Source: Rhabdornis inornatus (lineage: Eukaryota > Chordata > Aves > Passeriformes > Rhabdornithidae). From it: a stretch of 64,000 nt of DNA. A model generated the notes under the pieces. That model had not been told where the DNA came from, ran no database searches, and saw nothing but the letters and a program-made list of their open reading frames with translations. Below, in pieces: positions 14,554 to 26,655 of this stretch. A program made the translations under genes and the position numbers. Positions within the stretch are counted from its first letter, which is position 1. Each line of letters starts with the position of its first letter. The stretch is from the NCBI GenBank assembly GCA_013397075.1, contig VWZS01002869.1:1281267-1345266 (forward strand). Direction: 5' to 3'.

Positions 14554-16364
14554 GTTAAGTTGGACTGTGTCCCTTAAAGATGGGACTTAAAAGTTGTGTT
14601 GCTAATGATTTGGTGGCATCATTTTAGGTTGTGAGTTTTTTTGTTTCAGTATGTTTAAATGTAGAATTTTTTCATTAAACTGAGGATAACTTATAATAGC
14701 TTCAATGTAGGAGTTTAAAATGAAACAGAGAGGATATCCAGAGCTTAACTTCTAGAATGGTTAGAACTTTGTTCTGGCAATCTTCATCATATGAATATGT
14801 ATTAGAAGTTTGATATTACTACAGGGATTGGGGAGGGGGGGAGTTGCAGGTGTCTGCTTCCATTGTCATTCTAGTTATGAAGCAGAGATGTGGTTTTGTA
14901 CTCAGGTTCTGGCATAAAACTTTTGTATATCTAGCATAACTTTTATATATAGTAAGTTTCTACTTCTAAATGGTTTTGAATCTTCCTTTCACAGTCTCTT
15001 ACAGGGTATGATTGCAGGGATCACTAATTAGAAAATTGCTGATGAATGTATTATCCCAGCCCTAGCATACTTTTTAAAATGGGATCGCTTTGTTAACAAG
15101 TATAATACAGCTCCAAAGTTAAATTCTGTTTTGTAAATGCTGTTACATCTGGAATTGTGACCAACTTAGTTAATGGGTAATGAGATACAATCAGAAAGGC
15201 AGTTAGGATGCAGAAGGTATTTTGAGATTTGCCAAGAAAGAAATTTCAGAAAAAAGGAAAGTTACACTTCCCTGCCTTCCTCCACACAATCAAGAGGTTT
15301 TTCCTTTGTGTGCTTCTGTTTTTAATGCAGACTTTAGATATAATTTCTGCATTGTATCTTATGTGAGGAGGCTTTGGCTGGTTTTAACAGATGTTGATGC
15401 ACATGCTCTTCTGAGTATACCCAGAAAAAAGGACAAATCAACTGTAGCACATAAATTACCAAAGAGATAAAAAACATTATATAGAGCATTGACTTACTTT
15501 GGTTTGCCACAGCAGGGTAAATCCAATCAATGGTATGTATGGACTAGAAAGCTCCACAAACAACTGTACAGTTAGGATCAATGTATTCATACTAGGTAGT
15601 GTAGATGTCTCCATCAGCAGTAAAAATAAAAATTCATTTCCAAAGAAGCCTGTTTTCCCTTCTTATCTTTATCATAGTTATTCTTCTTCATTTAAATCCT
15701 ACACTTAAAAATAAGATCAAACACAGTGTTCGCTTTTTCTTCTCATTTCCTAACTGTTTTCTTGTTTGACAGCATTTGTGTAAAAAATCCTTTTCAAGTA
15801 GTAAATTAATTTGGATAGAAGGCTTCCCACCTGAATTCATTACATGCTGGCAGTTTAGATAAATGGATATTATGATCTCAGCATATTTCGGCACAGCACC
15901 ACTGTGCCTATTTGCAAATGTCTAAGAAAGTGATAATATTCCTATCAGTTTCAGACTGCTAAAGAAAAAATGGGGTAGAATTTCTTATTTATATTTATGG
16001 GATGCCTGTGGGGAAGACAGCAATGCTGTATATGGCAGTTTGTGTGGACATGTGGTGCTAAACATATATTAAAAAAAGATAACAGACCTTTTGACGTTTC
16101 TTTGTAGAAATATGGAAGAAAAGCCAGAGTAGATCAGTAATTGACAGCTATGCAGGAGATGCATTTCCAGATTTCTTTCTGAAGAAATATTTCACAAACT
16201 TACAATTCCTTTCAAAGTCGGTAATCCGTCTTTAATTATTTTGTTGATTTCATAGTCGTATTTTACAAGGTTGATGTAATGTCTGCTTCCTGCCAACATT
16301 TGATATGGACAATCCACTTTGTCATTGCTTTGGTGAAACGGCAGGCTGCTTGTAGTTGCAGTAC

Positions 16365-16402
16365 TTTTTTTTTTTGCCGGGGTGTGTGTGTTTGTGTGTG
16401 TG
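16365..16402. repeat. T11 tract followed by an imperfect (GT)n run
   Basis: Eleven T residues, a short GC-rich spacer, then GT dinucleotides with one TTT interruption. It sits inside a region that is open on both strands (16263-16679). Confidence 0.9.
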
Positions 16403-18492
16403 AACTGAGCATGGGTAAAGGCTTATCAGTTGCTGAATGCCACCGCTTAACAGCAAGATACATGGGGAGCTGCCAATTTGTACCACGGACAGAATGGGAA
16501 TCGTGTTCAATGGATGGGTGTTTAAATGTACCTGGTTCTGTACAGCTATTTCTTCTATTCCTCCTTTTTGGGTGTGCCTTGATTGCCACACATACACTTG
16601 AGAGCATTATTTTGCTGCCAGGTGTCCATTTAGAAAGGCTTTGGTGTGCCAAGCTGTAGTTGGGGCTGTTGGAGTGCACGATTCCTGTCCTTGGGGTCAG
16701 GAAGCCCGTGCTGTGCCATGGCTGTTGCAGGCAGTGGTGGCACCCAGCCGTGGTGTCACAGTGTCAGGGGGGATGGGGGACATGAGAGGCTTCTGCTCAC
16801 TCAGCAAAGTCAGTGGCTGCACTGACAAAGTGTGTGCTTTGGGATTGTCTGACGTGGATCCATCCAAAGATTGTCTGGCCTAGCCCAGGCGAGCATCTCC
16901 TTGGCACAACGTACCTTCAAGCAAGTGTGCAATCCTAGTTGGGGTTGTTTATGTTTAGTTACGCATAAATGACTAAGTACCTTCTTGAATCTATTTTTAG
17001 CACTACAGGTTGCCTTTAGACAGGTTTCTGTGAGTTTGCAGCAAGGAGCAGAAGAGAAGGTAACTTTTTCTCCACAGAGCCTGGGCAGTGAGGGTATTCC
17101 GGCTTCACCGTTTCAGAGTGGCTTAAGAGATTTTGAATACTCCCCCTCTCGGTAAATGCAGTACATGGATAGGGATATTTAGGCCAATTGCTATGGAGGA
17201 GTTAAGGTTACTATGCAAAGCAGTATTTATTACTAACATTTGCATATTGAAATAAAAAGTGTGATGCAATTAAAATTGCCTGCACTGAGGATTAGCCTGA
17301 TCTCTGAGGGGAAAAACATTTCAAGAGTGCACACACATGCACATACAAGTGGCATAATCTTTCTATCTGTAGAAGGCCCTTTTCTGAAACTCTGTTTCTT
17401 TTCCAAAGAGGCGAATCTATGAAGTAGAGAAGTAGTGACAAAGTATTTCTGCAATGTGTGATGAAGCAAAGGGGTATAAAGGTTTTGTAAACTCATTGCA
17501 AGGTATAGAAAATCAACGTGCCTACTCTATTGTGTTACACAGAAGTATTTTAGTGAATGCCCTGGCCAACAAAGTATACTAGAAGTGCCAAATACATTTA
17601 GAAATAATGTACTCTTGCTCTTAGGGTCTTCGGAATTTAGGTTGCACAACATTGAATACTGTGGATGGCATTTGGCTATTGCAGTGGAGGATCCTAGTTA
17701 CTTGTTTAAAAAAAAAATCCTTTTCTGGTGTTTACATCTTGAGTGTTGGTTCAGTTTGGATTATATTTCTTTCATGATAAAGTATGTATAAACATTTTAA
17801 AGAGGTGTGGCACAGTCAAGTGTTTTCATTATTTGTATGACTGGTTTGAACATCTATTCCAAAGTATCAGTAGGCACCTGCAGAAGCAAAGTGGGTTTGT
17901 AGCACCTGAACACATTCTGATTTGTGCAGTTAAAGCAGTTTACAGAGCAAGGAAGAAAAGAATATCACATACTGAGGTTTGATGTCTTTTTCATGGAGTA
18001 CAAAAGAGTTTTGATTCTTTCACTTCAAGTTTAGCCTAACTATTGTGTCGGGGAGGAGGTTTAATGAATCACTGTTTAACTTTGATACTGCCAAGTATTT
18101 GACCATTAAATAGTCTGAAATGTGTACATAGCACTTTAGTGACAGACCCTTATTTAACAATGATTAATTGGTATTGAATAGTTATTTAATTACTTCGGAA
18201 GAAATCTAACAACAGTGTGTGTTCTGATTAAGTTATTTGATGTAAAAACAAACACAAGACTGTTGAAGAGTGCACGTCTCCTTCTGCAGCTTGCTGCTAA
18301 CACTACACACTGCGTGGAAACTTGAGTGATTGAAACTGCAGATACTACTCACCAGTTCGGATGCTGTTGTAACATTGGCATACTTAATCCTTGATTTCTT
18401 AAAAGACTTTTTTTGCTTTTTGCTTTTGTAGCCCCTTGCTGGGATAAGTAAAGGATGTAGGTATTAAGGGGGCTTAAGATTTTTTTGTGAAT

Positions 18493-18516
18493 TGGATATA
18501 CTGGACTGTATATCCA
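18493..18516. repeat. Small inverted repeat, 9-bp perfect arms
   Basis: TGGATATAC at 18493-18501 is the exact reverse complement of GTATATCCA at 18508-18516, with a 6-base loop. An overlapping alternative pairing, ATACTGGA with TCCAGTAT (18498-18505 and 18513-18520), is also possible. No protein site or RNA family is recognised. Confidence 0.85.
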
Positions 18517-20067
18517 GTATAACCCTCTAAGAACTATTGTTTCTTGGCATGTATATGTATCTCAGAGATGCTTATTTAAGGAGTTAGGGGTTTTTGGAAA
18601 TATGAACTGTGGTGGCAAGTTAATGTTGATAGTCTGTAAGTTTAGAAGAGGGTTTAAAGGTTTTGGAGAGAAAACGTAATTTTCAGGGTCAGGGGGGCAG
18701 GTAAGCTGTGCATCTCCTGCCCTTCTTGAACAGCAGGTACAACAGTTTCCATAGTCTGAAGAACCATTCTCAAAAGTTAGGTTTGCAAATTCTGGTGTAA
18801 GCTGTAGTCATAACTGTAAGCATTTTGAGTCCTGACTCCAAATAGGTGCTTTAACTTTTAAATCTGGAATGTTTTCTCTTGCATGCTTAATAATGCATAA
18901 TCAAGTCACTGATTTACTGTACTTCCAGTAAGTGGAAGCAGTTGTTTCTTCATACCTTGTGAAATAGACCTCTTGTACTTGTAGACATCCTTATAAATGA
19001 AGCAATTGCTTTGAATGCAATACTGTAATGGCTGTGGGGCATCTTGTGGTTATTTCCAAAGCGTAACACTTCTGCTTGGAGGTGCATTGCTGCCCCTGCT
19101 GCATGGTGAAGGAGCTTGCTTGCTGTAGTGGGTTACTGTAGCTTCCTTCTGTGTAGGGCATGCTGTATAAAATGCCAGCTCAGTTAAATCCATGTGAACA
19201 GGATCTGAAATGCATCTCCAGACTTGTATTTTCTCTTTTACTGTCTCTGAGGTAAGAGAATTGAAAAACAGCAATGACAAAATGAGGCTAAGGCTTGTGG
19301 GTTTGTCGCTTGCCTTTAGCTGTAGAACAGCATTAATGGTCACCAGATAAACTGCACAGGAGGGAGATACAGACCTCTTAGCAATAATGAAAAGGTTTTC
19401 CTGGTCTTAATGACTTCAGGTGTCATTTTCGAGAACTTCTATGTGCAAACATGAAATAGATTAATTTTTCAGTAATTTGAAAATTCAAAAACAATGAAGC
19501 TCTTCTATCAGAGATCCACTTTAATGTTTATTTGGGAAGCAACTGATTCATGCTGCTACTGTTTAATTGTATTAGGTGGACTGTGAAAGGTTCCAGTTTT
19601 CAAGGTTTGTCTTTTTCATATACCATTTCTTTTGCTCACTCAAATTTTAGTCAGTGTCATTTTACAGAATTATTGTATTTACATTTTAAAGAGGATTAGG
19701 CAGATTAAAAGATGTTTTCATGTTTTATTGATAACATCAGATTAATTTCCACTTCCCTAGTGGCAGCTCACAGAACTGTCAAAACAGAGGCTGTAGAAAC
19801 ATTGTTATACTTAACAATTTCATAAGGCAGTTGCGAAAAAATACAGTTTTGGCAATTAATTAGCAGCATGATTACCTCTGGGAACTGGAGCTGTTGGTGA
19901 TAACATGGAATAGAGTGAAATCAGGGATTGCTGGGGGTGGTCTGGGTGAGCTAAGTTTTCCATCATGACCACGTTGCTCAGGGAACTTCACTGGAAGAGG
20001 AGGAGAGTCACAGTCACTCTTAATGTGTGCAGGTGTTGCTGGATTGCTGAAGCTGCCAGCGTTGGGC

Positions 20068-20154
20068 TGACCTTGCTGTGGCCATGGAAAAGTGGCCAGC
20101 CTGAGTGACCCTGCTGTGGCCATGGAACAGTGGCCAGCCTGAGTGACCCTGCTG
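20068..20154. repeat. 38-bp tandem duplication, about 2.3 copies
   Basis: Units lie at 20068-20105 and 20106-20143, with a partial third copy at 20144-20154. The two full units differ at two positions, a T/C in the fifth to seventh bases and an A/C within the GGAAAAG/GGAACAG segment. Each unit contains GTGGCCATGG and GTGGCCAGCC. The duplication lies in a stretch that is visibly richer in G and C than the surrounding intron. The 99-codon minus-strand ORF across it is a by-product of the repeat. Confidence 0.93.
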
Positions 20155-22150
20155 CCTCCTGGCAGTGTCACGTGGGGCGACCTTCGTGCAACGGCTTCTT
20201 ATACAAGTCTGAAACCACGAGAAATAAAACTTACTTGGGGTTAAAAGGCAAAGGGTGATTCTTAGGCTGCATTAAGGTGGGGTTTGCTTGCTGTGGGAAT
20301 AATCCAGTGCCCTTGTGTGCAGCTCTTTGTTGGTGGGTCTCACAGCTTTTCATGGAGGGGCTTAGCATTGTCACCTCTCCTTGCTGTGCTCCTTGCTCTG
20401 TAAAATAAAGTGAAGTCACTCAGAAGCCAAGTGACAAAGCTGAGACCAGATTTCTAGTGCCCTGAGCCAAATCTGTTATTCCACCTAGTTTCCCTTATCT
20501 GCCCTTCCTGGACACACTGCTAAGGAAAGCTCTGTCAGCAGGAAGCATTTAACCTCTTCGAATGATTTTCTTTTTGCCAGTGAAGTCTTGGTTCATTTGA
20601 AAATAACCTAGACTGTGATATTTAAGAATATTAAGAAGCCTTAGTGACAGCGTGTATGCAGCATGTGCTTGATCACTCTTCTGTGACCAGTCTCCATGTA
20701 AGAAAATCATGGTAAAAAGAAGGTTTTAAAAAAAATTGCCTCGGACGTTCTTCTGATGTATCTACCCTGATATAAATAAAAGGGAACATCCGCATGTGCT
20801 ATTCCCAGTATAAAAAGATGAAAGAGATTTTTCTGAGTCTTGTGCTGCTGTATACCCTTCCTCTCTGTGTGCAAAGCCTAAAAACAGGATGAATTCTGCT
20901 GTTGGCTGCTTGAAGTAACTGCCTTGGGTAGTGAAGTACTGCAGAACAAGCCCTTTGCCACCCAGTATCTCTCTTTGGAGTCATATCCCAGACCTGAGGA
21001 GAGGATATTTCTGTATTGTTTGGTGTGGAACAGAAATTCCCTTAAAAAAATGAATGAAAAAGAGATGTGAGCAGAAAACCAGCATGATGGTTGCTACAGA
21101 AGTTACTTCAGAATCTCTTATCTCTAAATTACGTCGCCACTGCACTCTGTGGAAACTTTAAACTTGCTTTCAGTTTAATGAGCTCCTTTGAAAAGAAAAA
21201 AAAAAGTCTTTTGTTGCCAGTGCAGTGAATATGTTTGTACCAGTTAAAAGTATAATTGAATCAAGATATATGCAGATAACAAAGCAATGTGAATGCATGT
21301 ATGGGCATCACACACCTTAGAAAGGCCAGATTCCCACCCCTGGTTTGGTTTCTTTCCTGGTGAGTAGAGATACTGATTAATAGAGAAAGATACTAATCCA
21401 CTTATGGGTGGCAGCACTGTGACTTTAATTATTAAAGAAGTCCTGATATAACTGATTTTTTTTTCACTCAAGTAGAACTTGGGAAAATAGAGAAATATAA
21501 ATGCTTCACTGACAGCAGAATAAAAATAGTTTTATTAGCTTTAATAAAGATCAGTATTGTCAAGGTTTTGAATGAGTGTGCATGTAAGGCTGCATGAATG
21601 CAAATCTGTCTCAGATTTTATTTTAGAAACACCTACAATTTGAATTCATGTATAGTGTTGAGGGGTGAGAACAGAATTGTTAGAATAAGATCAGTTAGAT
21701 CAGCTATGATCTATCTGAGACATGCATGCACTAGTGAGTTTCAGTCAAGCATAGGAGCAGATTCTGGCTGATGTTGCTTGATGTAACTTGCATTAAGTTG
21801 TCTGAACTGTAAACATTTATCTGCACATGTTGAGCATATAAAGCATGTATGTTTCACCTGTTAAATTCTGTTGAAATGTTATCTTCAAAGCCCATTTAAA
21901 TTTTTTTCTAGCTGTTTAGGCTAAGGTGTTATATATGTTTGGGTAGAAGGCATTTGTACAAAAACTCTTCTTCTTCAAAATATATTGCAGTGGTTGTAGG
22001 AAATTCCTTTCATGGGGGTTTCCAAAATTGTCTTTTTATTTTTAGAATCCAGCTGTTACCTTTTAATTATTTTTGAAATGTAAGACATGGATCTTTGCAG
22101 GAATTATATTTACTTCCCTTTTGATTTTCTTCTCAACCCTGTTTCTATAG

Positions 22151-22230
22151 GAAGAATCTTAAATCGTTTCTCCAAAGACATTGGCCACTTGGATGACTTG
22201 CTTCCATTGACGTTCTTGGACTTTGTGCAG
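22151..22230 (+). CDS. ABCC4: ABCC4 exon (probably exon 20): TMD2 coupling helix and start of TM9
   Basis: An 80-bp exon. The acceptor is TTTCTATAG and the donor is CAG|gtaattc. It opens with the last two bases of a glycine codon and ends at a codon boundary. It encodes GRILNRFSKDIGHLDD and then LPLTFLDFVQ, about human residues 819-845. The first part is the conserved cytoplasmic loop of type IV exporter transmembrane domains, which transmits movement from the nucleotide-binding domains. The hydrophobic end begins TM9. The only difference I recall from human is Val for Ile near the end. Entry in phase 1 and exit in phase 0 mean that skipping it would break the frame. An in-frame ATG at 22087 lies in the intron and is not supported as a start. 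Confidence 0.95.
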
Positions 22231-22910
22231 GTAATTCATTTGCTGCTGTCAAAGACCTCTGCACTGCATTCTGCATTTAGATTCCTGTATGCTTTGCTGA
22301 AGATCAGCTATTTGTCACAGATGTAGCTGAGTTGAATGAAAGTACTTGTTTGTGAAAGAAAGGTGTGGTTGAAATTTAACGTGTCAGTAAAAAGCTAACA
22401 TGAGTAATAACTGGCATGTAGGAGTGGCTCTACACAGCTTGCTATTATGTCAAGATTTGAGCTCATAGTAGCTACATGCTTGGTAAATTGCTCCTGATTT
22501 GCCTCCAAGCTATCTGGCAAGCTTATTGCTGTTATAAGAAATATGTCCATAGTAAAGAAACAATCAGCTCACATGAAAAGATAGCGCAGATTAACCTAAT
22601 TACATGCCTACTTCCACAAAGAATCAAATGCTTACCACACCATTTTGGATTAAAATAGGTGTGGCTATTTACAAAGAAAAGATTAGTAGTAATAGGGTGA
22701 ATATAATAGCCTTAATAGGAACAAGTGAAATAAGTTGCTGCAGAAAAGAAAGATGGACAAAGCGTTGAGATTTTGATGATGATGAAATGATAAAGGATTA
22801 TGTATGATATCAAGGTAATTTTTCTGTTGTAGTTGCTATTAATCTTTCTTGTAAAAAATTGCAGGAGGATAAATCTGAAAAAGAATTATCGTACTGTATG
22901 AAAATAACAT

Positions 22911-22990
22911 GAATCACAGAATCCACAGAATTGTGGAGGCTAGATAAAAAAGACTTAGTGGATTATCTGGATCCACTTAGTGGATCACAC
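22911..22990 (-). mobile_element. Probable CR1 3'-end remnant, minus orientation
   Basis: The start resembles the reverse complement of the CR1 terminus: AATCACAGAATCCACAGAAT, then 'tgtggaggctagataaaaaagactta', which parallels the usual 'gtagaggttggaaaagacctcta'. Similarity fades after about 45 bases. An 11-bp direct repeat, ACTTAGTGGAT, occurs at 22953-22963 and 22975-22985. Confidence 0.5.
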
Positions 22991-25900
22991 CTGTCATGCG
23001 GAAGTCAGGAATGTTTCTTAAGGTGCTGTTGCTAGCTTTGCTTCATCTCTTAAAGATAACTTATTCAGGATCTAAAGTCTGTTTTGTCTTATTTAAAAAT
23101 AAACCAAAGACATTTCAGGTTGAGCAGTTCAATCATGTTACTCTTGCTGAACTCTTGAAAATAGGAAAAAATTATTCCAAGGAGTAAAAACGCCTATTAA
23201 GATAAAGTGTTTTTTGTAGTTCAATGAAGTAGCTGAAATTGGAGGTGTATGTTTTGCTTTTCAGCTTTTTACAGTGCCATTTTAAAGTGTTGCTTTGGGG
23301 AGGAAAGGAATGTGGTGTGTTTTACCTATCAGTTACAGCAGTTGGGGTTTTTTTGTGAGTTAGGGAGTTGCTTACAGTGAATATTAGGATTTTTAATTCA
23401 TGGCCACTTAAATTTATTTAAATTCTACTTGAAAGTGCAATATGTTTTTTCTATAAAAACAATTCTTTTTTTTTTTTTGCTGTTTGTAGAGATTCCAAGT
23501 CTTCTTCAGTCTCATTAACTGTCTTAATCAACAGAATATCTTACTTTATTTCAGCAGTCTTAAGACTATGCATGTGTGCCTTTCTTTTTGACTGGAAGTT
23601 CAGTTTGTTCTCCAGTCTGTCCTGCAGAGTGTGCTTGTCCATTGGGCCAGAGGGGTATATTTGTGCATTAGTGTGTCCCCTTTACAGCAGACTGCACTGC
23701 ATGTGTTCACACTATGTGCTGCTCATGGCCAGAGCATCCTCTGGGTCCTGTGGCCCTGTGATAAAATGATTAACCATTTTCTTCAGCTCTCTGCATTTAC
23801 AATAATAATGTGAGAGTTGTGTTGCAAGACCACTTGCATGGTGGTTTTATAGCAAGAAACTGAGTGGGTGTTTTGCATGCCCTGGCATGTGGTTTAAAGG
23901 CATGTGGGGTTGTCTGAGGATGCAAAATTTGCTGGGAAAATGTTGCAGAAGTCTGCAAAAGCAGAGGGAGCCACGATTGGTGTGATCTTGTCCATACTTC
24001 CTTTTGGGAGCAGACCCTGAAGAAAACTTGAGAATTGCACTGCCTTACTTTTGACAGAACAAACTGATCTGCTTCAAAAGAAAGCTGGGAGAGTGTCTGC
24101 CCTGTGTGCATGGCACATGGTACATTTTACCAGCACACTGTAAAACTGGTGTATGGATGCTTTAGGCAGTGTGTGTTTTCTAGAATGAAAGAGAGAAGGC
24201 TGCTTCTCTAGATGTGATTGTTTTCTTCTTTCAAGCTCCTACTGTAAACCACATTTGGTAAACATTTTCCTTCATCTTGATTAATTTATGTGCTTTTTTT
24301 AAATTGGCTATTGAATTATTTGTCAAATTCTGGAGTTTGCTTTTTAAGTGAAAAGTTTTTGCTTTCCAAAAAACAAAGTAGATTTTACAAGTCCAGTACA
24401 TTATTAAAAAGACACTGTGTTTCAAAGCTTGCCTGCTCTACTTGGCATCAGAAAAGAAAATTTAGGATCTTACTGTTGATTAATAATGCACTGCTATCCA
24501 TAAGAAAAAACCACTTTCTTCTTGGCAGGTTTTCTAAAATTTACTCTTCTTGATCGGCAGGCTTCATGCTTAGTGGATGCTTTTGAAATTCAAGAGAAAA
24601 GATATGTTTATTTCTGGTGAAGCAGGGATTTTAACAAAGGATAACTGTTATCAATTATGATAGAAATCTTTTGTCACTTGTTTTGTTTGCAGGTGTCTTT
24701 TGTAACACTTCTTATAATCCCTTCAGGAAGAAATATTTTCTTCTTTCTAAAAACAGTATTAGCTGGATATAAAAGCTCTGATCCCAGCCATTATTGTTGA
24801 TTCTTTGAGAGACATTTCCCAACATTCATTGTTTAAATGGTTGTCAGGAGGAATCAAGTGAAACTTAATAAACAATGCAGTAACTGGTTCATCTTACTTT
24901 GTGTGTAGAAGCTTTTCTTGAGCGGATTTGCATTGAAGAAGTGGTCGTTTTTCAGAGTTCTTGCTAGGATTATTGTGAAGCATTCCACCCTTTTACTGTA
25001 TTGGCAAGTGAGTGTATAATTTCAGCACAAATACATACAATGTGATTGGACACTCAGAAACTACAGTATGAGCCAATTTAAGTACCAATAAATAAATAAA
25101 GTGCCACCTATTAGTTTCAAGAATTTTGTAATTGTACAAAATACAGATTTTTAAGCAATGCTAAAAATTGATAATATTCTTTTTGGAGTATGTAATAAGA
25201 TTTATACACTGCACTACAGCCATAATGAGCATTATTAGTCTAGACAACTATACTGGATGAAAATTAATTCTTTGAACAGAAAGAGTTTAATTTTTTACAT
25301 CTTCCACTGAGTTAAGGAGAGTAAAGACTCTCTTCAAGACAGTGGATAGTCTCTGTACACTTCCTTGTTAAAGCAAAGATGCAAGGTATGTGGCAAGCAC
25401 AAAAATGCATCATGAACCTTGTGTATTCTTTTGAAAATCTGGTTAGGTTTTACAAAACCATTGCTTTGCAATATCTCCCAAACTAGCAACTCACATTGCA
25501 TTTAAAGTTTCCTGCCATCTTTTCATTCTTTGGTTTGAAGTGCGCCAAAATATAACACACCTGTCTTGAGAGACTGGAGGCAAGAGAAGCAGTCTTCACT
25601 AGAAAGCAGTAACTTTTTTTCTTCTTACGAATTTTAACGGTATATGAGACATCTCATGTTAGTGCAGCTGACTGTGTTTTGTGGAAATTACTGCTGTATC
25701 CACAAAGTTCGTGGATGAAAAATAGGTCTCTTCTATGAGAACATGTTTATGGCTGTGTTTGACTGCATGGCTGGAACAGAACTTGGTGGGTAGACGTGAA
25801 GTAGAACAATTGAGAAGGAACCAAAGGTTAAACGTTAGGCTTTTCAGCTAAGATATCTTTAATGGTATGTTTAGAGTCCAGTTGGAAGCTCATTTAAATA

Positions 25901-26465
25901 AAAAAAAAGCCAAAACAAATAGAACTTTAAAATCTGCAGTCTAAGCCTGGGTCTTATCTTCTGTAGTGAATTCTGGCTGACTGTAAGATTCCATACCAGT
26001 TCTTCTAGAAAAGTAAAATAGAAAGCAATGCTCACTATGACACTTGTTATTTCTACCAAATGTGGCATTAAATTTGTTTGTAAAATCAGGTAGTAATCAA
26101 TGTTTTTAGGTTGATTAAGGTAGTTGAAAAGCTGAATGAACTTGTTTGGTGAAGATGGTGGGGTTTTGGCTTTTTTTCTGTGATATTACATGTTTTAATT
26201 ATTGTTAGCCTCCTTAGCCTCAGTCTACATCTCGTTTTCTTTTTCTTTACTGGAATTATGTGGTTTTGGCAGCTGTTCTCCAATAAAGTTACAATCTCCT
26301 CAGGTAAAGGACAACTCCCGTGAAGGCCATTACAGTGCTTTAAAACTTTCTGAGAGGATTTAAACATCTGCTTTATTTAGATGTAAATGTCCTGCCTTAA
26401 CCTCAGTGGGAGGATAAGGTTCTGTTGATGAGGACTTCACTGGTGGGTGTAGGGTCTGTAGCTTC

Positions 26466-26655
26466 AAATCATAGGCTCACAGGATGCTTTGGGTTGGAAA
26501 GGACCTCGAAGACCATCTAGTTCCAAACCCCTGCCAGGGACAGAGACACCTTTTACTAGACCAGGTTGTTCAAAGCCTCATCCAACCTGGCCTTGCAACA
26601 CTTCCAAGGATAGGGCATGCACAGCTTCTCTGAGCAATGTGTAGCTCAATGCAGC
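26466..26655 (-). mobile_element. CR1 LINE fragment, 3' end, minus orientation
   Basis: On the + strand this reads as the reverse complement of the avian CR1 3' end. 'AATCATAGGCTCACAGGATG' is followed by 'tttgggttggaaaggacctcgaagaccatctag', then 'cccctgccagggacagagacacctt', 'actagaccaggttgttcaaagcctcatccaacctggcc' and 'cacagcttctctgagcaa'. It is the best-preserved CR1 copy in the window. It is 5'-truncated and has no coding capacity. Confidence 0.93.

Larger units (their letters stand above)
1..22150 (+). other. ABCC4: ABCC4 intron 19 (3' part, at least 22 kb)
   Basis: I see no coding exon in this stretch. The preceding exon, which should end in a segment resembling KAPVLFFDRNPI, was looked for by eye and not found, so it probably lies upstream. 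The intron is phase 1: the first base of a glycine codon comes from the missing exon. Contents are mostly AT-rich unique sequence, one CR1 remnant near 7110-7360, several poly-T and short tandem tracts, an open region on both strands at 16263-16679, and a GC-richer island with a 38-bp tandem duplication near 20068-20154. The acceptor ends in TTTCTATAG. Scattered ORFs of 60-169 codons resemble no protein I know and are probably chance. Confidence 0.85.

Noticed and set aside
22087..22150. In-frame ATG upstream of the first exon here, as an alternative start giving a short ABCC4 isoform
   Set aside because: The bases up to 22150 form a normal intron end with a pyrimidine-containing acceptor. 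The resulting residues do not resemble ABCC4, and no promoter signal was seen.
1..22150. Search for the preceding ABCC4 exon (segment resembling MFESILKAPVLFFDRNPI)
   Set aside because: No matching reading frame or splice-flanked exon was seen by eye, so it is assumed to lie upstream of the window.
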